Part shown: positions 28,378 through 36,925 of the stretch, piece by piece | How positions within the stretch are numbered: the first letter of the stretch is position 1 | Layout of the letters: each line of letters starts with the position of its first letter | From: Pelagibius sp. Alg239-R121 | GTDB lineage: Bacteria > Pseudomonadota > Alphaproteobacteria > Kiloniellales > Kiloniellaceae | DNA length: 64,000 nt | Direction of reading: 5' to 3' | NCBI RefSeq assembly: GCF_947331435.1 | Contig: NZ_CAMZOF010000001.1 | Location: forward strand, 248,001-312,000 | Translations under genes and position numbers: made by a program | The notes under the pieces: model-generated | What the model was told of the DNA's origin: nothing | Databases searched by the model: none | The model's input: the letters and a program-made list of their open reading frames with translations, nothing else

Positions 28378-30449
28378 GCGAACAAGAGCGCAAGACCGTC
28401 ATCGGTGTCGACGTCGGCGGAACCTATACGGATGTGTTCTTTCTCAATGAGGCCGACGGGGCCTGCGATGTCGCAAAGGTGCCCACAACACGCGGCGATC
28501 AATCTCAAGGTATCCGCAGCGGTATTCAGCAGCGGCTCGAAGAACTTGGCAGCATCTCGACTATCGTCCACGGCACGACGGTCGGCACCAATGCTCTGCT
28601 GGAACGCAAAGGCGCGCGCTGTGGCGTGATCACCACGAAGGGCTTTCGCGACGTGCTTGAAATGCGCCGCCGCGACCGGCCTCAGACATGGGGTCTCTGG
28701 GGGAACTTCGAGCCGATCGTGCCGCGCGATCTGCGTGTCGAGGTCAGCGAACGGGTTCTTGCAGACGGCACTCTGCTGGAACACGTCGATCAGAGTGAAG
28801 TCCAGGCTGCCGCGCGTAATTTGCTTGAGACGGGCGCAGAATCGCTCTGCATCTTCTTCATCAACTCCTACGCCAACGACGAAAATGAGCGCACTGCCGT
28901 ACAGGCCGTCCGCGATATCTGGCCCAGCGAGCACGTTACCGCGTCATCCGAAATTCTGCCGGAGGTACGGGAGTTCGAGCGCGCTTCGACCGCATCATTG
29001 AACGCGTACCTGCAGCCACCGGTCGGTAGCTATCTCGAGCGCCTTGAAGCGGGCCTTCGCGACGGGGGTTTCGGCGGACAGGTTCTTATCGTGCAGTCAA
29101 ACGGTGGCGTGATGGCGGTGGAAACAGCACAACGCTTTCCGGTCCGTACGGCACTTTCCGGGCCGGCAGCGGGCGTCATCGCGGCGGCACATATTGCGGG
29201 CTCGGCAGGTTTTCCCAATGTCATTACTTGCGATATGGGCGGGACCAGCTTCGATGTTTCGCTTATCGCCGACGGCAAGAGCGCACTCTTTCCGCAGACT
29301 TCGATCGATTTCGGCATGGTGATCCGCACGCCGATGATCGAGATCACCACTATTGGCGCCGGTGGCGGCTCCATCGCCTGGGTCGATCGCGGTGGGCTGC
29401 TCCAGGTCGGTCCTGAAAGCGCGGGATCGGACCCAGGACCGGCTTGCTATGGCCTGGGCAACGACCGGCCGACAGTGACGGACGCCAACGTGGTCATGGG
29501 CCGAATCAACGCAGACCGGCCGATCGGCGGCAAGCTTGAACGGCTCAACGTGGAGGCCTCCAAAGCGGCGATCCTGAAACATGTCGCCGAGCCGCTCGGC
29601 CTCCATGTGATGGCGGCCGCGGAAGCAATTATCCGCGTCGCCAATGCTAAAATGGCCGGCGCCATCCGGTTGGTATCCGTTGAACGTGGGCACGACCCGA
29701 AGAGCTTTTCGGCCATGCCTTTCGGTGGCGGTGGCGCCCTGCATACCGGCGCCCTGATCAAAGACGTCGGGCTGAAGAGCGCGCTGGTCCCGCGCTATCC
29801 AGGTGTGACCAGCGCACTGGGCTGTGTCATCGCTGATATGCGCCATGACCGGGTGATGACGATCAATCAGATGCTGGACGATCTGGATGTCCCGGCGCTG
29901 GACCGGCAGATGAGCGTAACGGCCGCGGCGGGACAAAAGTTGCTTGAAGAAGCTGACATTGCCTTTGAAGGTGTCGTCTACGAATTCGAACTGGATATGC
30001 ATTACCTCGGGCAAACGCATACCGTCACTGTTCCGCTGCCGCTCAGTTTCAATGAGGGCGCGACAGGCGTCACGCCAGAGATCATCCGTGATGCCTTCGA
30101 GATAACTTACCGGCAAACCTACGGCCGCCTGCTCGATAGCATCCCTATCCGGATCATGAACCTGCGGGTCACAGTGGTGGGCCGGCGACCTAAGTTTGAC
30201 CTGTCGATCCTCGCCCCCGCGACGGAGAAAGGCATGGAGATACAGGCAAACACTACCCGCCAGATCTGGGCGGAAGGCCGCTGGCATGACGCGTCGGTTT
30301 TCGAGCGTCTCACGTTGCCCGAAGGCGCAATCGTGTCTGGACCAGCCATTCTGGAACAACCGGATACGACGATCTTTATCGACCCTGACCTGAAAGGCGA
30401 GGTCGACCGCTTTGGCAATCTTTTGATAGCGCGAAAGGACGAGGTGTGA
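28374..30449 (+). CDS. hyuA: Hydantoinase A / 5-oxoprolinase N-terminal type subunit
   Basis: This 691-residue ATP-dependent subunit starts with VIGVDVGGTYTDVF, the ASKHA phosphate-binding loop, followed by HGTTVGTNALLERKGA and DMGGTSFDVSLI. It phosphorylates or activates the cyclic amide bond that HyuB opens. Note that hyuB precedes hyuA here. The GTG start overlaps the hyuB stop. Its place between the malate-lyase-like gene and the isochorismatase-like gene ties ring opening to the hydratase/lyase steps. Confidence 0.92.
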   Translation: MSEQERKTVIGVDVGGTYTDVFFLNEADGACDVAKVPTTRGDQSQGIRSGIQQRLEELGSISTIVHGTTVGTNALLERKGARCGVITTKGFRDVLEMRRRDRPQTWGLWGNFEPIVPRDLRVEVSERVLADGTLLEHVDQSEVQAAARNLLETGAESLCIFFINSYANDENERTAVQAVRDIWPSEHVTASSEILPEVREFERASTASLNAYLQPPVGSYLERLEAGLRDGGFGGQVLIVQSNGGVMAVETAQRFPVRTALSGPAAGVIAAAHIAGSAGFPNVITCDMGGTSFDVSLIADGKSALFPQTSIDFGMVIRTPMIEITTIGAGGGSIAWVDRGGLLQVGPESAGSDPGPACYGLGNDRPTVTDANVVMGRINADRPIGGKLERLNVEASKAAILKHVAEPLGLHVMAAAEAIIRVANAKMAGAIRLVSVERGHDPKSFSAMPFGGGGALHTGALIKDVGLKSALVPRYPGVTSALGCVIADMRHDRVMTINQMLDDLDVPALDRQMSVTAAAGQKLLEEADIAFEGVVYEFELDMHYLGQTHTVTVPLPLSFNEGATGVTPEIIRDAFEITYRQTYGRLLDSIPIRIMNLRVTVVGRRPKFDLSILAPATEKGMEIQANTTRQIWAEGRWHDASVFERLTLPEGAIVSGPAILEQPDTTIFIDPDLKGEVDRFGNLLIARKDEV

Positions 30450-30450
30450 C

Positions 30451-31053
30451 ATGAGCAGCTACGGCAGCGAGCAAACGGCGTTGTTGCTGGTCGATATGCA
30501 GAATGACTTTCTGCATCCCGATGGCGCTTATGCCCGCGGCGGTGCAAAGTCCGAAGCCATCGCCGCTTTGTCCTCACGCTTGAAACCGGTTGCCGACGCC
30601 ATGCGTGCCAGCGGCGGCTGGATTGTCTCGACACACTTCACGCTGGTGCCTGATAAAGGTGGGGCGCCTTTCATTTCACCTCACCTGAAGCAGCTGCGGC
30701 CTTTTCTGACGACGGGCGACTTCGCCCCCGGCAGTTTCGGTCAGGCCTTGATCGATGATCTGGCGCCCGCCGACATTTCTGTGGAGAAAGTTGCCTACTC
30801 CGCCTTCTACATGAGCCGCCTCGAATGGGTGCTCGGGCGCGCGGGGATCAAGCGCCTGATCTTCGCCGGTATCGTGACCAACGGCGGAGTTGCCTCCACT
30901 CTGCGCGATGCGCACGTGCGGGACTATCACACCACCCTCTTGACCGACGGCTGTGCAGCCTTTGACCCCCAGGTGCACGAAACCGCCATCGCCAGCATGA
31001 AGGGCATCGCCGAACTCACGAGCTGTGCCAATCTTCTGACCAGCCTGAGTTAG
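30451..31053 (+). CDS. Isochorismatase-fold hydrolase lacking the nucleophilic Cys
   Basis: This 200-residue protein has the isochorismatase-like fold with Asp15 (LLVDMQNDF) and Lys113 (VEKVAYSAF). At the position of the catalytic Cys in amidases of this fold (TNxCV), it has Gly146 (TNGGVAS). Amidases such as nicotinamidase and N-carbamoylsarcosine amidase need that Cys. The vinyl-ether hydrolase PhzD also lacks it, so this enzyme may hydrolyse an enol ether or hydrate rather than an amide. It starts one base after the hyuA stop and is part of the same operon. Confidence 0.85.
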   Translation: MSSYGSEQTALLLVDMQNDFLHPDGAYARGGAKSEAIAALSSRLKPVADAMRASGGWIVSTHFTLVPDKGGAPFISPHLKQLRPFLTTGDFAPGSFGQALIDDLAPADISVEKVAYSAFYMSRLEWVLGRAGIKRLIFAGIVTNGGVASTLRDAHVRDYHTTLLTDGCAAFDPQVHETAIASMKGIAELTSCANLLTSLS

Positions 31054-31059
31054 CAATCG

Positions 31060-32451
31060 GTGACGATACTCTCCGCAAAAGACGTCGACTTCCCGATCAC
31101 TGTCTCCGTGGCAATTGTCGGCGCAGGCGCCTGCGGCCTGACGGCGGCCTTGGCGGCCGGCGATGCCGGTGCCGGAGTGCTGATTGTAGAACGCGATCCG
31201 ATGCCGGCAGGTTCAACCGCACTGTCCTCCGGGCTAATCCCCGCTGCGGGCACACGGTTTCAGTCAGCCCTCAGGATAGATGACACTGCGGCTCTCATGG
31301 CCGATGACATCCAAGCCAAAGCGAGGGGTGACGCGGATCCCGACATCGTGGACTGTGTTGCCAGGGAAGCGGGACCCAGCCTTGAATGGCTTGCCGACCG
31401 CCATGGATTGGAATGGGTAGTACTCGACGACTTTCTGTATCCCGGTCATTCGCGGCATCGTATGCATGCGGTTCCGGAGAAAACCGGCTCAGCTTTGATC
31501 GGGCGCCTGTTGGGCGCGGCCCAAGCCGCGGGCATCGACATTCTTTCGAATGCGCAGGTTGTCGCACTCTACGCAGATGAAACCAACGGCCAGATAGCAG
31601 GCCTGCGTATCGAACGCCCGAAAGGCGAGACGGAAGATATCGGTTGTGAGGCGGTGATCCTGGCCTGCAACGGCTACGGCGGCGATCCGGAGATGGTCCG
31701 CGCACATATTCCCGAGATGGCGGAGGCCGATTACTTCGGGCACACAGGAAACCAGGGAGATGCAGTTAAATGGGGGATGGCGCTGGGCGCAGCTGCGCAA
31801 CATCTTAGCGCCTGTCAGGGTCATGGCTCGGTCGCGACACCGCACGGCATCCTCATCACCTGGGCCCTGATGATGGAGGGCGGCATACAGGTGAACTTAG
31901 AGGGCAACCGTTTCTCGAACGAACACCAAGGATATTCCGAACAGGCGGTCGATGTCTTGAAACAGCCCAGCGGAACTGTCTGGAACATCTTCGATGCGCG
32001 CCTGCACGAACTGGGTCTGTCATTCGACGACTACCGCAATGCGGAGAAGCAAGGCGCAGTTCGGAGCGCCCAATCCCTGCAGGAACTCTCACGAATCACC
32101 GGCCTGCCGCTCGAAGCACTTAAAGCCTCGGTTAGAGAAACGGCTGATGAAAAAACCGATCGGTTCGGCCGCGATTTCTCGAAAACCTCCGCACTCGCAT
32201 CACCCTATTATGCAGTTAAGGTCACCGGTGCGCTTTTTCATACTCAGGGCGGCTTGTGCATCGATCGAAATGCCCGCGTTCTGCGCGAAAATACCACCCC
32301 CATGCCGAACCTCTTCGCCGGCGGCGGCGCAGCCTGCGGTGTTTCGGGGCCCAGAATCGACGGTTACCTTTCTGGTAACGGTCTTTTGACGGCTGTCACT
32401 TTGGGGCGGATCGCCGGACAAAAAGCGGCAGAACTTGTGTCGCAAAACTAA
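31060..32451 (+). CDS. FAD-dependent oxidoreductase, fumarate reductase/ketosteroid dehydrogenase type
   Basis: This 463-residue flavoprotein has the dinucleotide motif VAIVGAGACGLTAALAAGDAG and a C-terminal FAD segment ending GNGLLTAVTLGRIAG. Two conserved Arg/His-rich segments in the middle resemble the FAD_binding_2 family, which reduces or forms carbon-carbon double bonds next to carbonyls. It lacks heme or signal sequences, so it is cytoplasmic. It begins with GTG 6 bases after the preceding stop. In the inferred pathway it could interconvert a succinate and a maleate/fumarate type intermediate. Confidence 0.85.
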   Translation: MTILSAKDVDFPITVSVAIVGAGACGLTAALAAGDAGAGVLIVERDPMPAGSTALSSGLIPAAGTRFQSALRIDDTAALMADDIQAKARGDADPDIVDCVAREAGPSLEWLADRHGLEWVVLDDFLYPGHSRHRMHAVPEKTGSALIGRLLGAAQAAGIDILSNAQVVALYADETNGQIAGLRIERPKGETEDIGCEAVILACNGYGGDPEMVRAHIPEMAEADYFGHTGNQGDAVKWGMALGAAAQHLSACQGHGSVATPHGILITWALMMEGGIQVNLEGNRFSNEHQGYSEQAVDVLKQPSGTVWNIFDARLHELGLSFDDYRNAEKQGAVRSAQSLQELSRITGLPLEALKASVRETADEKTDRFGRDFSKTSALASPYYAVKVTGALFHTQGGLCIDRNARVLRENTTPMPNLFAGGGAACGVSGPRIDGYLSGNGLLTAVTLGRIAGQKAAELVSQN

Positions 32452-32557
32452 CCGTCAAGCCAGGTGCCGGTCGACGCAACGGCAAAATTGAGGCAAGCTC
32501 CCCAGTACTCGCCGAGCAGGTCTTTGGGCACCGCGGCGACAGAGCGGGAGCAGTTGC

Positions 32558-33049
32558 ATGCAGTCGCGCCTTCGTTCCAGCTGCTTATCAATGGCGATGG
32601 GCCTGTTGTTGGTCTTCGCAACACCAAACGCTGCCGCTGCTGGGGCGCTCTACTTGAACAACTACGGCAGTGGCTGGGGTCTTTGGCTGCGCGGACACTA
32701 TGTCCTCAAGGAGACCGAGAACGACTACGTCCTGGAGGTGGAACGGATTTCCGTGGAACCCAATCGCGCGTATCCGCAGAGCTTCGATATTTCCGGCTTC
32801 AAGCTAACCTACTACTTTCGGGACAAAGATAGTGGCGAGGCTTTGGATCGCGATGTCGTGGCCGGACCACCGGCACATTTTCCAGCCAAACTTCGGCCGA
32901 CCGAAGCCCTAATCGTCGAAGGGGTAACGATGGCAGTTGCTAAAACAACCCAGCCCAACGCAAACGAATCACTGATCTTGGAACTTCACGTGATCACCAC
33001 ATCAGGCGCCTCAATCGGCGTCGCAGTCGGTGAGTTTTTCAGCGACTAA
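32558..33049 (+). CDS. Exported hypothetical protein
   Basis: This 163-residue protein starts with a signal peptide of about 28 residues (cleavage near AAA-G). The mature part is rich in beta-type sequence (YLNNYGSGWGLWLRG, YVLEVERISVEP) and has no catalytic motif I recognise. It is not obviously part of the catabolic operon, from which it is 106 bp away, and it converges on an aldo/keto reductase gene. Function unknown. Confidence 0.65.
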   Translation: MQSRLRSSCLSMAMGLLLVFATPNAAAAGALYLNNYGSGWGLWLRGHYVLKETENDYVLEVERISVEPNRAYPQSFDISGFKLTYYFRDKDSGEALDRDVVAGPPAHFPAKLRPTEALIVEGVTMAVAKTTQPNANESLILELHVITTSGASIGVAVGEFFSD

Positions 33050-33056
33050 AGCGTTT

Positions 33057-33076
33057 ATACCAACGCTTCTTGGTAT
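33057..33076. terminator. Short palindrome between convergent genes
   Basis: ATACCAA / TTGGTAT forms a 7-bp stem with a 6-base loop exactly between the stop codons of two convergent genes. No T run follows in either direction, so termination is only suggested by position. Confidence 0.3.
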
Positions 33077-33900
33077 TAATCCCAGTCCGGCGAAAAGTCG
33101 AAATCGCAGATCCGGTGGTTGCGTTCCCGCAACGCGGAGATGGCAGCCATCTCATCATCAGAAAGCGCGAAGTCGAAGACCTCGAAATTCTGACGGATGC
33201 GCTCGGCATTGCTCGAACGCGGAATGGCTATCACGCCCTCCTGCTGCACGTGCCAGCGCAACACGATCTGCGCCGGTGTCTTGCCATGAGATTGAGCCGG
33301 ATCGGCAACTTCCGGCAAGCCAAAAAGATCTGATCCACGCGCCAAAGGACAATAAGACACCATCGCCATACCATGCCTGTTGCAAGCCGACTTGACCGTA
33401 TCCTGGTTCAGGAAGGGATGATACTCGACCTGATTACAGGCCAGTGGGTGCGTTGATAGCGCCACAGCTTCTTCAATGAGAGTAGAGGTAAAGTTCGACA
33501 CACCTATATTGCGGGTCAAGCCGCGCGTGTGCACCTCGTTGAGAGCTCCAATTGAATCCGCCAAAGCTACCGACTTGGAGGGCCAATGAATAAGGGCAAG
33601 ATCCAGATAATCAGTACCGAGGCGCTTGAGGCTCGCTTCTACGGAACGCTGCAGATCACCCTCGGCGATATCCGTATACCAGATCTTACTGGTCAAAAAG
33701 ATCTCGTCCCGCGCCAGACCCGAAGCACGAAGTCCCGCACCGACCGCCTCTTCGTTCTCATACATCGCAGCAGTATCGATGTGCCGGTACCCTGACTTAA
33801 TGGCGCTTTCGACAAGTTCGGAAGCGGCTTCATCTCTCAGGGTCCAGGTGCCCAGACCGATTGCCGGAATTTTCGCGCCGTTTGCTGAAACTCTGTGCAT
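33076..33900 (-). CDS. Aldo/keto reductase
   Basis: This 274-residue NADPH-dependent AKR has the full catalytic tetrad: Asp42 and Tyr47 (HIDTAAMYENE), Lys72 (TSKIW) and His105 (LIHWPS). The NADPH-binding end IPRSSNAERIRQNFEVFDF is also present. It is closest in pattern to 2,5-diketo-D-gluconate reductases. ATG 33900 has AAGGA 9 bases upstream; an earlier in-frame start adds 11 residues. It stands alone. Confidence 0.92.
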   Translation of the reverse strand: MHRVSANGAKIPAIGLGTWTLRDEAASELVESAIKSGYRHIDTAAMYENEEAVGAGLRASGLARDEIFLTSKIWYTDIAEGDLQRSVEASLKRLGTDYLDLALIHWPSKSVALADSIGALNEVHTRGLTRNIGVSNFTSTLIEEAVALSTHPLACNQVEYHPFLNQDTVKSACNRHGMAMVSYCPLARGSDLFGLPEVADPAQSHGKTPAQIVLRWHVQQEGVIAIPRSSNAERIRQNFEVFDFALSDDEMAAISALRERNHRICDFDFSPDWD

Positions 33901-34157
33901 GGATGTAGTCCTTCGAAATTCTGTCGGCAGCAAGGATGTTACCCTTCTGGCTTAGCTCTTTACCGCACAGCGGGCAAGTGCCGAGAAGGCAGAGTGTCAT
34001 CGCTTTACTAGACAGATTCTGCTCGCTGATTCTGGGGCCCGTTTGTATGAGCAGTTGGCGCAAAAGAGATAAATTGTATTCGCGTCTGAACCATAAATGC
34101 CTCTGGATTGATTGATACTCATCGATGAAATCGAATCCAGGCCAGATGAGGACGCAA

Positions 34158-34481
34158 ATGATTGTTATGCATGGACTGTTCGGGCTCAAGGATGATTGTG
34201 ACGAGGTGCAGTTTCGTGATTCCTTCGACGCCTTCTCCGGCCATTTAAAGCAGCTCAATTTGCTCATCACCTGGAGGTTTATGCGCCAAGAACCTCACGA
34301 TGGCTACAATCGCCGGCCACCGGAGGCGCCTTACTACGTCTCGATGGAGTTTTTGGACAACGATCAAGCCGAGGCCTGTTGGGCCTATGTCGAACAGGAT
34401 GAAGAACCGTTGAAATCACTGCATCGCGCGATGAACCGTCAGGTTCAGAACACACAGTTCTTTCTATCCTCCGACGTTTAA
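34158..34481 (+). CDS. Small hypothetical protein
   Basis: This 107-residue protein is soluble and unrecognised. It has the order MHGLFGLKDD, a central WRFMRQEPHDG, and YVSMEFLDNDQAEACWAYVEQ, which is reminiscent of ferredoxin-like small dimeric (Dabb/NIPSNAP-type) proteins. ATG 34158 follows GAGGA by 5 bases; a longer reading frame from 34125 has no ribosome site. Confidence 0.6.
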   Translation: MIVMHGLFGLKDDCDEVQFRDSFDAFSGHLKQLNLLITWRFMRQEPHDGYNRRPPEAPYYVSMEFLDNDQAEACWAYVEQDEEPLKSLHRAMNRQVQNTQFFLSSDV

Positions 34482-34588
34482 ATCAGATTAAAAGTGAGAG
34501 TATCACGAGTATCTCCCAACCTCAGAATTCTTACCTCGTGCAATCTTCAATGTTCCAGAATCAAACTGAACGAGAACCATAGAAGCCG

Positions 34589-35224
34589 ATGACCAGTTTC
34601 GCCGACAAGGTCGCGCAATCCTTTCCAAGCGGAATCAGTCTTCCGGATGAGCTTCGGGCGCTATTTGATTGGATGGAATCAACTGGCGCGTTTGTAAGAG
34701 GCCGAAACGCTGATTGTGCCATGCTGTATCCATTGGGATCGGTTGAAGAAGAAAGCTTGATGATGTTCTTTACGCCTGCAGATGCGGAGGACATACCAGC
34801 ATGGTTTGGGACCAATGATCCCGACATCACAAATAGGGTAACCAAATTATTTTGTACCGGTGGTGACGGTTCTTACGCCGGGATCTGGTTGGATGATGAT
34901 GGCAAACAACAATTTGTGCATCTCGGATCAGGTTCCGGGTCAGTTTTGTGTTGCGTGGTCACGGACGACCCGGTCGATTTTCTTCGACTACTTGCCATCG
35001 GTTACGAAGAGCTATGTTGGCCCGAGCACTACGAGCTTCTGCCGGAGGACGTCGAAGACCGTGATGGCCTACCAAAACCCGTCGAACTGCAGAAGTGGGT
35101 CAAGACAACATTCGGCGTTTCCATTCCAAGGACTGCATCCGAAATCGTCGCTCCGATCGCGGAGATGACTGACAAACAGTCAGACGATCCATTTTGGCGA
35201 TGGACCGAAAAGGTTGGAGGATAA
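34589..35224 (+). CDS. SUKH (SMI1/KNR4)-like protein, possible orphan immunity protein
   Basis: The 211-residue protein shows a SUKH-like order: an N-terminal helix ending in a Pro, a hydrophobic strand, GDGSYAGIWLDDDGKQQFVHLGSGSG, and the closing helix DPVDFLRLLAIGYEEL. SUKH proteins often neutralise polymorphic or contact-dependent toxins. No toxin gene is next to it, so it may be an orphan acquired for protection. It is tail-to-tail with the HAL-like gene, 9 bp apart. Assignment is by pattern only. Confidence 0.55.
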   Translation: MTSFADKVAQSFPSGISLPDELRALFDWMESTGAFVRGRNADCAMLYPLGSVEEESLMMFFTPADAEDIPAWFGTNDPDITNRVTKLFCTGGDGSYAGIWLDDDGKQQFVHLGSGSGSVLCCVVTDDPVDFLRLLAIGYEELCWPEHYELLPEDVEDRDGLPKPVELQKWVKTTFGVSIPRTASEIVAPIAEMTDKQSDDPFWRWTEKVGG

Positions 35225-35233
35225 GTACGTCGA

Positions 35234-36775
35234 TCAGTACGACTTTTGATCGGCCCCACTATCGATATCGGCAATGACAAGCAGCCGCCCTGATCCTACC
35301 AAGCTCGCAGCAACTGCTTCGATCTCGCGACCCAGAGGCCGGTCCAATTCGACAGTGGGTGAGATTTTCCTCACCTCGTCAAGCACGGCAGCAAGACGAG
35401 GCGCGATAGGGTCGGGGTTTGCCAGCTCAATCGCCTGAGCTGCGAACAGCAGTTCGATTGCAATCAGGTGATCCAGCTTGTTCAGGAGCTTGAGAAGCTT
35501 GCGCGCCGAGATCGGCGTGTGGGTTAGAATATCCTCGACACCCTCGGCCGAGGAGCTGTTGGCCAGCGGTGCTGGATTGGCAAGAAGTGTAATCTCGCCA
35601 ACCAGTGCTTCAGCGGGTTTCATGAGTGGCGCAAAACCGGCCGACTCGCTACCACCCAGGGAAAGAAAACGGGGCAATCCGCTAAGTGCAGGGGAAAGCA
35701 GCCGAGCAATCCGGGCGAGGCTCGCCGTGGCCAGACCCGACAGTGCGCGAGCGACACTATCCAAAGCGATACCCAGAAGGGGTGCCTGGAAATTGCCGTT
35801 GGAGATCATCTCACCACTCTCTGTCAGCAAGGGATTGTCACTTGAACCGTTCAGATCCGCCGTCAAGGGTCCTGCGAGGAAATCGAGCGTTCCATAGACT
35901 GCGCCATGGGTCTGAGCCAGGCAGCGGATAGAAAGCGGGTCCTGCAGGCGGCGCGCTGCGCCGCCCTCGAGCAGCAACCCGCCGGACAGCAGTACCTTCA
36001 GCTCTTCCCCTGCCGTGATCTGCCCAGGCTGGGGCCGCGCCCGCAAAGCCTCTTCGCGCAAGGGCGAACAATTGGCACGAAAGCCTTCCATAGTCATAGC
36101 GGCGGCAATCTGCGCAGCGCGTAGAGACCTCAGGGCAGCAACCTGTCCCAACGCCGCCAAACCGGTTGAGAAAGCTGAAGAGCTGCAAATGGCAAGGCCA
36201 TCCTTAGGCCCTAACTCTAAAGGCTCGATACCCGCCCGCTGCATCGCTTCCGCAGCAGGAAGGCGCTCTTCATTGAAGAACATTTCTCCTTCACCCGTCA
36301 GGGCGAGTCCCATGACCGCCTGAACGCAAAGATCGCTCGCGCCAACCGATCCGGTCTGCGGCATGACCGGCGTCGCACCCCGGTTCAGACATTCAACCAG
36401 GATCTCGGCGACCGCAGGACTTGCTCCACTGCCGCCCGCACAAAGACTGTTCAGGCGTGCCACCAATACCGCCCGTGCCAGCGGCCAGGGCAAGGGATCG
36501 CCAAGTGCCTGGGCGCGGCCGCGGAGGGTCTGCAACGAGAAGGCGGCAAGCTGATCGCGCGGCAAAGCTTCGGTCGACTTGGATCCCAAACCGGTGGTCA
36601 GGCCGTAAACCGGGTCGCCGGCATCGACGTGGCGGTCGACCACCGCACGGTCGCGCTTCAGGCGCTTCATCACGTCGGGTGCCAACGCTACTTTGCATCC
36701 ATCAATCGCGATGTCATGAAGGCGCTGTGGCGTAAGATCCCGCCCTGTCAGAGTGAGATAGTTATCAGATGGCAA
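35234..36775 (-). CDS. Aromatic amino acid lyase (HAL/PAL) family protein with altered MIO triad
   Basis: This 513-residue member of the MIO-dependent ammonia-lyase/aminomutase family has the catalytic Tyr57 (VYGLTTGLGS), NGSSDNPLL and NGNFQAPLLGIALD. The prosthetic-group triad is normally Ala-Ser-Gly followed by Asp-Leu; here it reads GSVGASDL, so Ala146-Ser147 are followed directly by Asp148 with Gly missing. The HAL His/PAL specificity position is also not His. It may be inactive, form a variant MIO, or act on another amino acid. Divergent from the mandelate-racemase-like gene. Confidence 0.85.
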   Translation of the reverse strand: MPSDNYLTLTGRDLTPQRLHDIAIDGCKVALAPDVMKRLKRDRAVVDRHVDAGDPVYGLTTGLGSKSTEALPRDQLAAFSLQTLRGRAQALGDPLPWPLARAVLVARLNSLCAGGSGASPAVAEILVECLNRGATPVMPQTGSVGASDLCVQAVMGLALTGEGEMFFNEERLPAAEAMQRAGIEPLELGPKDGLAICSSSAFSTGLAALGQVAALRSLRAAQIAAAMTMEGFRANCSPLREEALRARPQPGQITAGEELKVLLSGGLLLEGGAARRLQDPLSIRCLAQTHGAVYGTLDFLAGPLTADLNGSSDNPLLTESGEMISNGNFQAPLLGIALDSVARALSGLATASLARIARLLSPALSGLPRFLSLGGSESAGFAPLMKPAEALVGEITLLANPAPLANSSSAEGVEDILTHTPISARKLLKLLNKLDHLIAIELLFAAQAIELANPDPIAPRLAAVLDEVRKISPTVELDRPLGREIEAVAASLVGSGRLLVIADIDSGADQKSY

Positions 36776-36925
36776 TGCTGTACTCCCTGATGCCTTTTCT
36801 CGTTGCAGCTTGCGACCAAATTTCAGAGTTGTGCAAGAGTGTTGCGAAAGCGTGACTGTACAAAACGGCGCAGGGCTTCGTAAGCTCGCACCTTCAACGC
36901 AAGCACCTCAGGAGCCACCGCCCAG
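36776..36925. promoter_or_regulatory. Divergent control region of lyase and racemase genes
   Basis: A 150-bp spacer separates the starts of the HAL-like gene (minus) and the mandelate-racemase-like gene (plus). AGGAG lies 12 bases before the plus-strand ATG. No regulator gene is adjacent and no clear palindrome is seen. The layout implies shared control. Confidence 0.35.

Noticed and set aside
32464-32832. Plus-strand open frame overlapping the secreted hypothetical gene
   Set aside because: It is a shifted frame over the 32558-33049 gene, which has a signal peptide and coherent composition.
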